From positions 992,001 to 1,056,000 of the forward strand of contig BIMP01000001.1 in the NCBI GenBank assembly GCA_007996965.1: a stretch of 64,000 bases of DNA, written 5' to 3'. A model generated the notes under the pieces. It saw only the letters and a list, made by a program, of their open reading frames with translations, made no database searches and was not told the origin of the DNA. The position numbers and the translations under genes are program-made. Source of the DNA: a cyanobiont of Ornithocercus magnificus (lineage in GTDB: Bacteria > Cyanobacteriota > Cyanobacteriia > PCC-6307 > Cyanobiaceae). Shown here one piece after another: positions 1 through 9,436 of the stretch. Numbering within the stretch: the stretch's first letter is position 1; each line of letters opens with the position of its first letter.

Positions 1-882
1 AATACGAGCTTGACAAGTTTGCGAAGACACCCTGGCACGATGATGGCGGATGTGGATACCCATTGGTACCTAGAGTTGCATGGGCCAAGCGGAGTACAAC
101 TGGTAGAGGCACCGTTTGTTTTTCTTGGCGCTGGCGGTGCTGCCCTGCTCTTGCTCCAGCGCAGTGGCATTCCCGAAGCAGCTGACTACGCTGGTTTCCC
201 AGTAGGTGGTCAGTGGCTGACTTGCACGGATCCGCAGCTGGTGCAGAGGCACCATGCAAAAGTTTACGGTAAGGCTAAGACAGGAGTGCCTCCAATATCA
301 GTTCCTCACCTTGACACTCGCTGGATTAATGGAAATCGCTCGCTACTGTTTGGTCCTTACGCCAGCTTTAGCACTAGGTTTCTTAAGCAAGGATCACTAT
401 TGGACTTACCTAGCTCCGCTCGGGCTGAAAACTTACTGCCGATGCTGCAAGTGGGGCGTAACAACTTTAGCTTGGTACGCTATTTAGTAAACCAGTTATG
501 CCAAGGCAACAAAGGCCGTTTTAAAACACTGCAGGAATTTTTCCCGGAAGCATTGCAACAAGACTGGACACTAGCCGTAGCAGGGCAGCGGGTACAGATT
601 ATCAAGCGCACAACCAATGGTGGCCTCTTGCGTCTGGGCACTGAGGTAGTGATCGCAGCAGATCACTCGATTGCAGCCTTGCTAGGAGCCTCACCAGGCG
701 CAAGTACAGCAGTGGCAATCATGCTAGATGTACTAGAGCGCTGTTTTCCTAAACGTTTGGCTAGTGACACGTGGCAACGCCGTCTACGGAAGCTGTTTCC
801 TAGCTATGGTCATAATCTCAATACCAATAATGAATTGTTAGTTGCCACACGACAGCGTAACGATAATATTCTTGGCATATAA
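1..882 (+). CDS. mqo: Malate:quinone oxidoreductase, C-terminal part (5' end outside window)
   Basis: FAD-dependent, membrane-associated enzyme that oxidises malate to oxaloacetate and passes electrons to quinone. The frame is open from the first base, so the N-terminus with the FAD P-loop lies outside the window; the TTG at 10 is not a credible start. About 293 residues are visible, against roughly 490 for the family. Family blocks seen in order: FVFLGAGGAALLLLQ, SGIPEA, HAKVYGKAKTGVPP, SVPHLDTR, SLLFGPYA, WTLAVAGQRVQIIK, GTEVV and LLGASPGASTAV. It stops in TAA at 882. A 7-bp hairpin (936-955) follows 54 bases downstream. Recognition is by conserved blocks only; the visible part shows no break. 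Confidence 0.9.
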   Translation, partial: NTSLTSLRRHPGTMMADVDTHWYLELHGPSGVQLVEAPFVFLGAGGAALLLLQRSGIPEAADYAGFPVGGQWLTCTDPQLVQRHHAKVYGKAKTGVPPISVPHLDTRWINGNRSLLFGPYASFSTRFLKQGSLLDLPSSARAENLLPMLQVGRNNFSLVRYLVNQLCQGNKGRFKTLQEFFPEALQQDWTLAVAGQRVQIIKRTTNGGLLRLGTEVVIAADHSIAALLGASPGASTAVAIMLDVLERCFPKRLASDTWQRRLRKLFPSYGHNLNTNNELLVATRQRNDNILGI

Positions 883-1272
883 GCATATAACAGTTGCTTT
901 TCAAAATCCAACCAGTATTCCTAGAGCTTGGATAAAGCTAAGTAGTAGCTTAGCTGGTCGCATAGTTACCTAATCTAGATTCTTTATTAGGAAATTAGCA
1001 TATAATACCATAACCTAGCTAAGAATATAGCACACTGCAGGTGATCTATTGAAGAGTTCACAGTTGCGGCTTGCAAAAGCTGACATGTAGTGCTACCAAG
1101 CAGTGCTGCTACTAGTGGGTAACAGTGGTCTACCACAGAGGAGATGCGATGATATTAATCACATCAGTTTAGAGAATTCCTGATGTAAACTTGCCATTCA
1201 CCTACCCAAGACTGCTTTCTAAAGTTAGAGGCAGAATGGACCGATGCTAGAGTCGCGGCCAATTGGATTGTA
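883..1272. other. Intergenic region mqo-lepA
   Basis: AT-rich, 390 bases, no convincing gene. A perfect hairpin, AGCTAAG/CTTAGCT with a 6-base loop, lies at 936-955. It has no T-run after it, so it could be a processed 3' end of mqo or chance. I see no clear ribosome binding site in front of the lepA ATG at 1273. Confidence 0.5.
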
Positions 1273-3090
1273 ATGACCGACGCTCCCGTCTCACGAATTC
1301 GCAATTTTTGCATCATTGCTCACATCGACCACGGCAAGTCAACTCTGGCCGATCGCCTACTGCAGGATACTGGCACAGTGGCTACCCGAGATATGCAGGA
1401 TCAGTTTCTAGATAACATGGATCTAGAGCGGGAGCGTGGCATCACAATCAAACTGCAGGCAGCTCGCATAAGTTATACTACGGCCGATGGTAAGCTATAC
1501 GTGCTTAACCTGATCGATACTCCTGGGCATGTTGACTTCTCATATGAGGTGAGTCGCTCCTTACAAGCGTGTGAGGGGGCTCTACTTGTAGTAGACGCTA
1601 GCCAGGGCGTAGAAGCGCAGACTCTGGCTAACGTGTATCTCGCACTTGAGAATGATCTCGAGATTATTCCAGTGCTTAACAAGATCGATCTACCTGGTGC
1701 TGAGCCAGAAAAAATCAAGAGAGAAATCGAGTCGATCATAGGTCTCGATGCATCCAATGCAATCATCTGCTCAGCCAAGACTGGTCTAGGTGTAACTAAT
1801 ATTCTGCAGGCAATTGTTGATCGAGTTCCGCCACCAAAAGATGCAATTAACGAACCGACTAAGGCCCTGATATTCGATTCCTATTATGATTCTTACCGAG
1901 GTGTAATTGTCTATTTCCGTGTGATGAGTGGTAGTATTAGTAAGGGAGACAAAGTGTTATTAATGGCTAGTAAGAAGACTTATGAACTTGATGAAATTGG
2001 GGTAATGGCCCCAGATCAAAGACCGGTAGAAGAACTGCATGCTGGAGAAGTTGGCTATCTAGCAGCATCAATTAAAGCAGTAGCTAACGCCCGGGTTGGC
2101 GATACAATAACGCTAATGAATATGCCAGCAAAGGAGCCATTACCAGGCTATAGTGAGGTCAAGCCAGTTGTATTCTGTGGCCTATTCCCCACTGAAGCTG
2201 ACCAGTACCCAGACTTGCGCGAGTCACTTGGTAAGCTGAGTCTTTCTGACGCAGCACTCCAGTACGAACCGGAAACTAGCAGTGCCATGGGCTTTGGTTT
2301 CCGCTGTGGTTTTCTAGGCCTGCTACACATGGAGATTGTTCAGGAAAGGCTAGAACGTGAGTATAATCTTGACCTAATCGTTACTGCTCCATCAGTAATC
2401 TACAAGGTTAACCTCATTGGAGGTCAGGAATTGATGATAGATAACCCTGCTGTACTGCCAGACCCACAAAAGCGTGAGTCTATTGAAGAACCTTATGTCC
2501 GCATGGAAATTTACACACCAAACAACTACAACGGTACCTTAATGAGATTGTGTCAAGAGCGGCGGGGAGAGTTCATCGACATGAAATATATAACTACTGA
2601 GCGGGTAACTCTGATTTATGAACTTCCTTTAGCAGAAGTAGTGACTGACTTCTTCGATCAAATGAAAAGTCGGACCCAAGGTTATGCCTCGATGGAATAC
2701 CAGCTGATTGGCTATCGCTGTAATGATTTGGTGCGCCTTGATGTGCTAATTAATAATGAGAAGGCTGATCCGCTAACCACAATTGTGCACCGTGACAAGG
2801 CCTACAACATAGGTAGAAGCTTAGTAGAGAAGCTAAAGGAACTAATTCCACGGCAACAATTCAAGATTCCGCTTCAGGCGTCGATTGGCAGTCGTATCAT
2901 AGCTAGCGAGAGTATCAACGCTGTGCGCAAGGATGTGCTCGCCAAGTGTTATGGTGGTGACATATCTCGTAAGAAAAAGCTATTGCAAAAACAAGCTAAG
3001 GGCAAAAAGCGTATGAAGGCTATGGGTAAAGTAGATGTACCGCAGGATGCTTTTATGGCAGTGCTGAAGCTAAATCAGGCATCACAATGA
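1273..3090 (+). CDS. lepA: Elongation factor 4 (LepA), back-translocating ribosomal GTPase
   Basis: Ribosome-bound GTPase related to EF-G; it acts on stalled or mistranslocated ribosomes. At 605 residues it is full length. The GTPase motifs are intact: G1 AHIDHGKST at residues 16-24, G2 RGIT, G3 DTPGH near 82, G4 NKID near 136 and G5 SAKTG. The LepA C-terminal domain, which sets it apart from EF-G, is seen in blocks such as RREFIDMKY-like (here [10 protein letters not shown]), the LISxAS-type core, and the basic tail [21 protein letters not shown]. The ATG start matches the usual N-terminus just before [13 protein letters not shown]. Single gene, same direction as mqo and ATL. Confidence 0.98.
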   Translation: MTDAPVSRIRNFCIIAHIDHGKSTLADRLLQDTGTVATRDMQDQFLDNMDLERERGITIKLQAARISYTTADGKLYVLNLIDTPGHVDFSYEVSRSLQACEGALLVVDASQGVEAQTLANVYLALENDLEIIPVLNKIDLPGAEPEKIKREIESIIGLDASNAIICSAKTGLGVTNILQAIVDRVPPPKDAINEPTKALIFDSYYDSYRGVIVYFRVMSGSISKGDKVLLMASKKTYELDEIGVMAPDQRPVEELHAGEVGYLAASIKAVANARVGDTITLMNMPAKEPLPGYSEVKPVVFCGLFPTEADQYPDLRESLGKLSLSDAALQYEPETSSAMGFGFRCGFLGLLHMEIVQERLEREYNLDLIVTAPSVIYKVNLIGGQELMIDNPAVLPDPQKRESIEEPYVRMEIYTPNNYNGTLMRLCQERRGEFIDMKYITTERVTLIYELPLAEVVTDFFDQMKSRTQGYASMEYQLIGYRCNDLVRLDVLINNEKADPLTTIVHRDKAYNIGRSLVEKLKELIPRQQFKIPLQASIGSRIIASESINAVRKDVLAKCYGGDISRKKKLLQKQAKGKKRMKAMGKVDVPQDAFMAVLKLNQASQ

Positions 3091-3417
3091 ATCTTACATC
3101 GCCACATGTGCAAAGTACTATGCAACTAATGACTAGATAATACAAAAACAGTAGGGCCTTAAACTGCTGCAAGCAATGCATAGCCTTGCCTTAATCTTTA
3201 AAATCTGCTATTTTCAGACTAAGCCAATCTTGACTGAATTTAGTTAGCTCGGACTGTAGCGTGACTAGAACACGCTTGGGCCTATGTTCTTAAAGCCCCA
3301 AAAGTTTAAAGTTTGCTGTTAGCTTTAGACATCTATAAATCTAGCCAGCTATACTAGGTTCTTGTGCTGCTCCTTGTATACAGGGAGGCTAACTAACTTT
3401 ACGCGAGGTAAATCGAC
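3091..3417. other. Intergenic region lepA-ATL
   Basis: 327 bases without a recognisable gene. A perfect hairpin AGCGTG/CACGCT with a 7-base loop lies at 3258-3276. Just before the next gene, GAGG near 3403 gives a loosely spaced Shine-Dalgarno sequence for the ATG at 3418. Confidence 0.4.
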
Positions 3418-3777
3418 ATGGCGAAGTTTGATGAAAGAGTATGGGGTGCAGTGTCGCGCATCCCTTATAGACGACTAGCTACATACGGTCAGATTGCTGA
3501 CCTTATTGGTATTTATGGGGGTGCCCGTCAAGTAGGCTGGTCTTTAAGGCGGTTACCACTATCTTCAGAGGTGCCCTGGCACCGTGTAGTAAATGCACAG
3601 AGTCGCATCTCGATGAGTCTTAGTCGAGAGGGGTCTGATTGGGTACAGCGGCAGTTACTGATTACTGAAGGTATTCCTGTTAAGAATGATGGCTGGGTAC
3701 CGCTTCAACGCTACTTATGGCGACCGGATCTGCGGACCCTGAGCTTACAGGTAATCTTGCCACCTAGCTTGCCTTAA
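3418..3777 (+). CDS. Alkyltransferase-like (ATL) DNA-binding protein
   Basis: A 119-residue member of the O6-alkylguanine-DNA alkyltransferase C-terminal domain family. It keeps the helix-turn-helix part (YGQIADLIG), the intercalating arginine motif (GGARQVG, Arg37) and the start of the active-site block. The catalytic cysteine of PCHRV is replaced by tryptophan: PWHRVV, Trp54. That substitution defines ATL/YbaZ-type proteins, which bind alkylated bases and hand them to nucleotide excision repair without transferring the alkyl group. It ends one base before the rsmB start (TAA, G, ATG), so the two are probably co-transcribed. Family assignment is strong; the repair role is inferred from relatives. 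Confidence 0.88.
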   Translation: MAKFDERVWGAVSRIPYRRLATYGQIADLIGIYGGARQVGWSLRRLPLSSEVPWHRVVNAQSRISMSLSREGSDWVQRQLLITEGIPVKNDGWVPLQRYLWRPDLRTLSLQVILPPSLP

Positions 3778-3778
3778 G

Positions 3779-5107
3779 ATGCTTTGTGCTGCTTCTACTC
3801 CTGGATTATTGCCTCGGCATCTAGCCTGGAAGATATTGCAAGCGGTTGCCGCTGGGGCTTATGCAGACATAGCTCTAGGTCGTGCATTCAAGCATGTTGA
3901 TTTGCTCCCAGCAGATCGCACACTAGCCACTGAGTTAGCCTATGGTGCTATTCGTCGCCGTCGTTGGCTTGATGCCTGGTTAGATCGATTGGGACGAGTA
4001 CCGGCACACCAGCAGCCACCACTGTTGCGATGGCTATTGCATCTCGGTCTTTATCAGATCTTCTGGATGCAGCGTATACCAGCCTCAGCTGCTATAAACA
4101 CTAGCGTTGAGCTAGCTAAGTCTACTAAGTTAGCTCAGTTGGCCTCAGTGGTAAATGGCCTACTCCGTTCAGCCCAGCGTGCTCGCGACACTGGTGAGAG
4201 CCTTGAGTTACCTAAGGATCCGGCAGCTGCACTCGCTTTGAAGCAGTCATTGCCACTTTGGCTTTGCCAAGATCTAATCACTTGGTATGGGGCGGACCGT
4301 GCCAAGACAATGGCATTGGCCTGTAATCGTGTCCCAACTCTTGATCTGCGTGTCAACCGCCTGTGTCAGCAGCTAGGAACTGTCCAGTGCAGCTTAGCTG
4401 CAGCTGGTATTACTGCTATGCCAATTCCTGGTTGTCCATATGGTTTACAGGTACTTAGTGCAGCTGGAAATCCACGGCACTGGCCTGGCTATAATGAGGG
4501 ACACTGGAGTATACAGGATCGTTCAGCACAGGCTATCGCTCCGCTCCTAGAGGCAAAGCCAGGTGAACGTTTACTTGATGCCTGTGCTGCACCTGGTGGT
4601 AAGTCAACTCACTTAGCAGAGCTTATTGGTGATCATGGCGAGGTCTGGGCAGTTGATCGTTCTGCTGGGCGCCTACGCCGTGTTACAGCTAATGCTACCC
4701 GTCTTGGCTGTACTAGTATCCGGGTCATGACTGCTAATGCCATTGGTCTTTCAACGCAGCATCCAGGGCTGTACGGCTATTTTGATCGCATTTTACTAGA
4801 TGCTCCCTGCTCAGGACTAGGAACTCTAGCTCGTCATGCTGATGCCCGCTGGCGTGTCACTCCTCTGGTAATTGACACATTGATCACCCTACAGTCACAG
4901 TTGCTTGAAAGTCTGCTGAGGCTTCTGCGCCCTGGTGGCCGTCTCGTTTACTCTACTTGTACGATACACCCTGCAGAAAACAACTGTCAGATCAACAGAC
5001 TGCTACAGCAATATCCAGAACTACGAATGCTGGAGCAACATCAACATTGTCTAGATGATATTGGTGGTGGCGATGGCTTTTACACAGCTGTGCTTGAATT
5101 GATCTGA
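3779..5107 (+). CDS. rsmB: 16S rRNA m5C967 methyltransferase RsmB (Sun/Fmu)
   Basis: SAM-dependent RNA methyltransferase that makes 5-methylcytidine in 16S rRNA. The N-terminal ~150 residues look like the NusB-type RNA-binding domain (DRTLATELAYGAIRRRRWLD). The C-terminal catalytic domain has the SAM motif DACAAPGGKS near residue 267, the two cysteine motifs DAPCSGLGT near 340 and YSTCT near 391, and an NxxQINRLL-type end. At 442 residues it is normal length. It starts one base after the ATL stop and runs tail to tail with the PBP gene, with only three bases between the stops. Confidence 0.96.
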   Translation: MLCAASTPGLLPRHLAWKILQAVAAGAYADIALGRAFKHVDLLPADRTLATELAYGAIRRRRWLDAWLDRLGRVPAHQQPPLLRWLLHLGLYQIFWMQRIPASAAINTSVELAKSTKLAQLASVVNGLLRSAQRARDTGESLELPKDPAAALALKQSLPLWLCQDLITWYGADRAKTMALACNRVPTLDLRVNRLCQQLGTVQCSLAAAGITAMPIPGCPYGLQVLSAAGNPRHWPGYNEGHWSIQDRSAQAIAPLLEAKPGERLLDACAAPGGKSTHLAELIGDHGEVWAVDRSAGRLRRVTANATRLGCTSIRVMTANAIGLSTQHPGLYGYFDRILLDAPCSGLGTLARHADARWRVTPLVIDTLITLQSQLLESLLRLLRPGGRLVYSTCTIHPAENNCQINRLLQQYPELRMLEQHQHCLDDIGGGDGFYTAVLELI

Positions 5108-5110
5108 GTA

Positions 5111-7150
5111 CTACCATTGCACAGGTAAGGGCTCAAAATTCTCATTTACTGGTGGCCCATCAGGGGGAGCAACATAACGTGGTCGCTGCATAGGTGCCGG
5201 AGATTCTGGCACTAGCTCTTTGCCGGCAAGATTAGATGGTTGAGGCTCTTGATTATGCTCATGTTCATGGACTTGATAGTGAAGTTCACGGAGAAGACTT
5301 GGTTTTTCATTGCTAAATGGCTTGTAAGTCCGTTTCAGCACTGGCTTTGGCGGGAAAGTCTGGACCTGAAGATTTTTTTTGATAGCAGACATAAATTTCC
5401 TCCACGCCCAGGCGGCCTCACCGCTAGAGCTTTCAGTCTCTTTATTGTCATCGCAGCCAAACCACACAGCTGTAGTTAGCTGTGGTACCGAGCCAATAAA
5501 CCATAGGTCACGAGCACCTTCTGAAGTGCCAGTTTTGCCAGCCACCGGGCGATCCTCTAATTTTGCCGCAATACCAGTTCCGCTACTTACCACCTGTTGC
5601 AACATCCAATTCATGACATCTGCTACATCGCTATCAAGAGCGCGATATCCACGGTCACCATCCACACGCCAACTCCAGAGGACTTCACCATCTAAGCTGC
5701 GAATCTCTTCAAATGGCGTTGGGGTTACATAGATGCCACGGTTAGCAACTGCCGCGTATGCTGCTGTCATGTTAAGAACAGTTTGTTCATATGCCCCGAT
5801 TGCCATGGGGTAAAACTTACCTAAAGGTCTACGTTTACCTATCCCCAGCTGATTAGCAGTATTGATCACTATGTCGAACCCAACTCTATCTAGCAGCTGT
5901 ACTGCTACGGTGTTAAGAGAATTCTTGAGAGCATCTGCTAGGGAAACCTCGCCAAGGTACTTATCATCGAAGTTCTTTGGACAGTAGCTGTGCCAGCAGC
6001 GGGGGCTGTCAACAAAGATTGTCTCTGGCCTAATGCCGGCAGTGATTGCAGCAGCGTAGGGAAAGAGCTTGAATGTTGACCCTGGCGACCGAAGTGCCTG
6101 GGTAGCACGGTTAAATTGGCTGGTAGAGAAGTCACGGCCACCTATCATCACCCGTACTAAACCTGTTTCTGGTTCAATCGACACCATTGCACCTTCTGTA
6201 CTGGCCGGTGCATTGCTTAGTACTACCTTGCGGCTTTCATGCTGCCAGCCAAGGTTAAGGCTAGTGTGGACCCGTAGGCCACCCATCTCTAGTTGCTCGG
6301 GACTAAGCAGCTGTGGTAGCCGCTGCGCCACCCAGCTGGTAAAATAGGGTGCGGCGCTGTTAAAATATTTAGGTGTTGCTGGTTTCAGGGCCAAAGGACT
6401 ATTTCGGGCCTCAGTCTCTTCTGCTATAGTAATAAAGCCTGACTTCTGCATTCGATCTAATACGGCTGTGCGGCGCTGCAAAGCAAGATCCGGATTCACA
6501 AGCGGTGAGTATACTGATGGTGCTGGCGGCAATCCGGCAATTAATGCTATCTCTGGCAGGGTGAGTTCATCAGATTTCTTTGAGTAGTAAACCCAGGCAG
6601 CATCAGCAACACCATAAGCATTAGACCCTAAATAAACATAGTTGAGGTACTGTCCAAGAATCTGTTGCTTACTCAACTGACGCTCAAGTTTTAGTGCTAG
6701 CGCAGCCTCTTTTAGCTTGCGGGTCAGAGTACGATCCTGACTGAGAAAGACCATCCTAGCTAATTGTTGCGTGATTGTGCTTCCCCCTTCCTGGATACTG
6801 CGTCGTCGCAGGTTAGTGACTAATGCGCGACCAATTCCCCATAAATCAACTCCGTTGTGGCTATAGAAACGTCGATCTTCAGCGGCAATAAAAGCTTGCT
6901 TAACAAGCAACGATATTTCTCTAGGCTCAACCTTCTCGCGTGTGGCTGGCCCCAGCTTTTGAATTACGCGGCCATCGCTTGAGAGAATTGTTATCGTACC
7001 CCTTCGGTGAAACTTAGCAATCTCGCGAGTGTCGGGAAGTGCTGCATCAAAAACCTGGGTGAGGGTCTTTTGCCCAAAAGCAACCACTCCTCCAAAAACC
7101 ACCGTACCAACAATTAAAAGAGGCCAGGAAAGGTACCTAGTTCGCTTCAC
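5111..7150 (-). CDS. Class A penicillin-binding protein (PBP1A type)
   Basis: Bifunctional peptidoglycan synthase. An N-terminal signal anchor (about residues 8-28, WPLLIVGTVVFGGVVAFG) is followed by the glycosyltransferase domain with the catalytic block AAEDRRFYSHNGVD and the motif GGSTITQQL. The transpeptidase domain has SPGSTFK (catalytic Ser near 355), SLN (KNSLNTVAVQ) and KTGTSEG near 537. The C-terminal ~60 residues are proline-rich and low complexity. Length 679 is typical of cyanobacterial PBP1-like proteins. It is the last gene of a minus-strand cluster petP-chlG-PBP with gaps of 5-7 bases. Confidence 0.95.
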   Translation of the reverse strand: MKRTRYLSWPLLIVGTVVFGGVVAFGQKTLTQVFDAALPDTREIAKFHRRGTITILSSDGRVIQKLGPATREKVEPREISLLVKQAFIAAEDRRFYSHNGVDLWGIGRALVTNLRRRSIQEGGSTITQQLARMVFLSQDRTLTRKLKEAALALKLERQLSKQQILGQYLNYVYLGSNAYGVADAAWVYYSKKSDELTLPEIALIAGLPPAPSVYSPLVNPDLALQRRTAVLDRMQKSGFITIAEETEARNSPLALKPATPKYFNSAAPYFTSWVAQRLPQLLSPEQLEMGGLRVHTSLNLGWQHESRKVVLSNAPASTEGAMVSIEPETGLVRVMIGGRDFSTSQFNRATQALRSPGSTFKLFPYAAAITAGIRPETIFVDSPRCWHSYCPKNFDDKYLGEVSLADALKNSLNTVAVQLLDRVGFDIVINTANQLGIGKRRPLGKFYPMAIGAYEQTVLNMTAAYAAVANRGIYVTPTPFEEIRSLDGEVLWSWRVDGDRGYRALDSDVADVMNWMLQQVVSSGTGIAAKLEDRPVAGKTGTSEGARDLWFIGSVPQLTTAVWFGCDDNKETESSSGEAAWAWRKFMSAIKKNLQVQTFPPKPVLKRTYKPFSNEKPSLLRELHYQVHEHEHNQEPQPSNLAGKELVPESPAPMQRPRYVAPPDGPPVNENFEPLPVQW

Positions 7151-7155
7151 ATTAA

Positions 7156-8100
7156 CTAGATCAGTGGGCTGTGGCCAATTGCTAAAGCGGTCACGAGCAT
7201 GCCAAGCACGAGAAACGGTTGAGCACTAGCCTGGTATCTTACATCGAAGGTTACTGGATCAGGTAGGAGCCAAATATCTTGGAAGGTGATCTGAGGAATG
7301 ATTAGCAGTACTAAGAGAACTGAGGCAAAATGCTGACCAATTATTATTAGCACAACAGCCATGGCGATCTGAAAAATATCAATCATTCCAGCACTAATCC
7401 AGCTAGCTGGTCCAATGCCGAAAGTTACAGGCAACGAGCATAAGCCCAGAGCACGATCTCCTTCTACACTCTTGAAATCATTGACTACAGCAATACCAAG
7501 CCCGGCCAGGCTGTAGGCAAGGGTAAGTAAAACTGTAGTCCAGGTGAGTTGGCCAAAGAGGGCTTGACCTGCCCACCAAGGGAGGGCAATATAGCTTGCA
7601 CCGAGTGCATAGTTGCCTAGCCAACCATTCCGCTTCAGCTTTAGTGGCGGCGCTGAGTAAATGTAGCTGATGAAGGAACCTCCAAGAGCAAGCAGCAGCA
7701 AGACTGGTCTTTCATGCCCAGCCCAAATATCGAGCCCGTAGGAAACAGCAAGCCCAGCGAGCAAGAGCAGTAAGATCTGCGATCTTACTTGCCTCAGAGA
7801 AATAGCACCAGACGGGATTGGGCGGTATGGCTCATTAATTGCATCGATATCACGGTCGTAGTAGTCATTGATTGTCTGAGTATAGCCAGCAAGCAATGGC
7901 CCACTCATCAGCATGCAAGCGACGCTGGCAAGAACATCTTGTAAAGACCAGCAGAAGTGGCCGCTTGCAGCTGCTCCACAGATGACACCCCAGATTAGAG
8001 GAACCCAAGTGACGGGTTTCATTAGCTGTAGGCGCAGTTTCCAGACGCTGTTGGTGCCTGCAGCGCCTTTAATACCGAGAAGCTGGCGGGTGTTGCTCAC
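7156..8100 (-). CDS. chlG: Chlorophyll a synthase (chlorophyllide prenyltransferase)
   Basis: UbiA-superfamily membrane enzyme that esterifies chlorophyllide a with phytyl or geranylgeranyl diphosphate, the last step of chlorophyll synthesis. 314 residues with about eight hydrophobic segments. The Mg-diphosphate motif NDYYDRDIDAINEPYRP lies near residues 78-94, and a second aspartate-rich motif is seen at NDFKSVEGDRALG. The N-terminal QLLGIKGAAGTNSVWKLR is the usual cyanobacterial start region. It sits 7 bases after petP and 5 bases before the PBP gene, so the three are probably one transcript. Confidence 0.96.
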   Translation of the reverse strand: MSNTRQLLGIKGAAGTNSVWKLRLQLMKPVTWVPLIWGVICGAAASGHFCWSLQDVLASVACMLMSGPLLAGYTQTINDYYDRDIDAINEPYRPIPSGAISLRQVRSQILLLLLAGLAVSYGLDIWAGHERPVLLLLALGGSFISYIYSAPPLKLKRNGWLGNYALGASYIALPWWAGQALFGQLTWTTVLLTLAYSLAGLGIAVVNDFKSVEGDRALGLCSLPVTFGIGPASWISAGMIDIFQIAMAVVLIIIGQHFASVLLVLLIIPQITFQDIWLLPDPVTFDVRYQASAQPFLVLGMLVTALAIGHSPLI

Positions 8101-8107
8101 AACAATT

Positions 8108-8323
8108 TCAAGCGGCAGTGATTTCGTCCTCGAAGAACCAGCAGGTTGAACCGTTACTGAGCTCCACTACTACACCAATTCCCTTGCCGTCAGTCGTGCG
8201 GAAGTCAACAACAGTGCCGCTGGCGTCCTGCTCTAACAACTCAACCAGTGCGGAGGGAATACGGTCGCGGACTCTAGTGATGCGTATCCGGGAACCGATG
8301 GTGATCGGAACCACCTGGGTCAT
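8108..8323 (-). CDS. petP: Cytochrome b6f-associated protein PetP (DUF2862)
   Basis: 71-residue soluble protein of the DUF2862 family. The Synechocystis member Ssr2998 and the Thermosynechococcus member are known as PetP, an SH3-fold subunit bound to the cytochrome b6f complex. The visible pattern fits: [35 protein letters not shown] and the end CWFFEDEI. It is the first gene of the petP-chlG-PBP cluster and is divergent from hisF, with 57 bases between the two starts, which probably hold both promoters. The domain call is good; the role in b6f is taken from relatives. Confidence 0.8.
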   Translation of the reverse strand: MTQVVPITIGSRIRITRVRDRIPSALVELLEQDASGTVVDFRTTDGKGIGVVVELSNGSTCWFFEDEITAA

Positions 8324-8380
8324 GATCTACAAGGCTTGTGTGTAGAACCGAACCCTAACAGCTATGTCCGTAAGTATTGC

Positions 8381-9190
8381 ATGATTGCCCCCCGTCTGAT
8401 TCCCTGTCTTGACGTGGTGCAAGGCCGCGTGGTTAAGGGTGTGAACTTTGTCGGACTACGAGATGCTGGTGATCCAGTAGAGCTTGCCTGCCGCTACAGT
8501 GAAGCAGGAGCCGATGAACTGGTATTTCTGGATATTGTCGCTACCCGTGAAGGCCGTGAAACACTCGTTGATTTGGTGCGGCGCACTGCTGAGGTGGTGA
8601 CCATACCTTTCACAGTTGGTGGCGGCGTACGCTCAGTGGAAGGTGTTGCTGAACTGCTTCGAGCTGGTGCTGACAAAGTAAGTCTTAATTCAGCTATCGT
8701 GAGGGATCCAGACTTGATACGTCGTGCTGCTGAGCGCTTCGGGTGCCAGTGTATAGTCGCAGCAATCGATGCCTGTCGCCGTGATCCCGCGTCTCCAGGC
8801 TGGGATGTGTACATAGAAGGAGGAAGAAAAAACAGCAGTCTTGACGTGGTAGATTGGGCCCAAGCACTAGCTCAGCTAGGTGCTGGCGAGATTTTGCTTA
8901 CCTCAATGGATGGTGACGGAACAAAGGCTGGCTATGACTTGAGCTTGACACGTTCGGTAGCTCAGGCAGTGCCGATACCGGTAATCGCGTCAGGAGGTGC
9001 AGGCTGTCTCGAGCACATAGCTACCGTCCTAGATAACAGTCCAAAAGGTGGCCAGGCCTCAGCTGCATTGTTAGCTTCCCTGTTGCATGATGGCACCTTT
9101 ACAATAGAGCAAATCAAATATGATCTCCTAGCACGTGGATTTACTGTGAGGCCCGCTAGGAATGACGGCAAAGCGAAAATACTTGACTAA
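8381..9190 (+). CDS. hisF: Imidazole glycerol phosphate synthase, cyclase subunit
   Basis: TIM-barrel cyclase that, with HisH, converts PRFAR and glutamine-derived ammonia to imidazole glycerol phosphate and AICAR in histidine synthesis. The ATG at 8381 gives the standard start [12 protein letters not shown] with catalytic Asp11; the frame is open further upstream (to 8336), but that extension is not family-like. Other blocks: [40 protein letters not shown] (second catalytic Asp), [18 protein letters not shown] and VIASGGAG. About 269 residues. First gene of hisF-(small membrane protein)-menG. Confidence 0.96.
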   Translation: MIAPRLIPCLDVVQGRVVKGVNFVGLRDAGDPVELACRYSEAGADELVFLDIVATREGRETLVDLVRRTAEVVTIPFTVGGGVRSVEGVAELLRAGADKVSLNSAIVRDPDLIRRAAERFGCQCIVAAIDACRRDPASPGWDVYIEGGRKNSSLDVVDWAQALAQLGAGEILLTSMDGDGTKAGYDLSLTRSVAQAVPIPVIASGGAGCLEHIATVLDNSPKGGQASAALLASLLHDGTFTIEQIKYDLLARGFTVRPARNDGKAKILD

Positions 9191-9196
9191 GATACC

Positions 9197-9436
9197 TTGA
9201 ATTACGTGAACTATGTGTTCTCTGGGCAACCGCTGCTGGAGCCTTCACTAATTCGTCCGGTAGGTTTGCTATTGGTGTTCGCAGTCGTCACCTTAGTCGC
9301 CTGGGCACTGCAGCTTATGCAAGCCGCAGTTGATCAGCAAGAGTTCTCACTTATGTTGGCAGGATGTATAGTCTGTTCAGCTGCTGTGGGCTTAACTACA
9401 GTGATGGTTATGACTTTAAGTGGTGTGACACTGTGA
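9197..9436 (+). CDS. Small two-helix membrane protein, unknown function
   Basis: 79 residues with two clear hydrophobic segments (about residues 20-40, VGLLLVFAVVTLVAWALQL, and 52-76, MLAGCIVCSAAVGLTTVMVM) separated by a short polar stretch QAAVDQQEF. I do not recognise the family. It lies 6 bases after hisF, and its TGA overlaps the GTG start of menG (GTGA), which supports a real, translationally coupled gene. The start is uncertain: TTG at 9197 or GTG at 9206 or 9212. Its position before menG suggests a membrane role, but that is only inference. Confidence 0.65.
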   Translation: MNYVNYVFSGQPLLEPSLIRPVGLLLVFAVVTLVAWALQLMQAAVDQQEFSLMLAGCIVCSAAVGLTTVMVMTLSGVTL

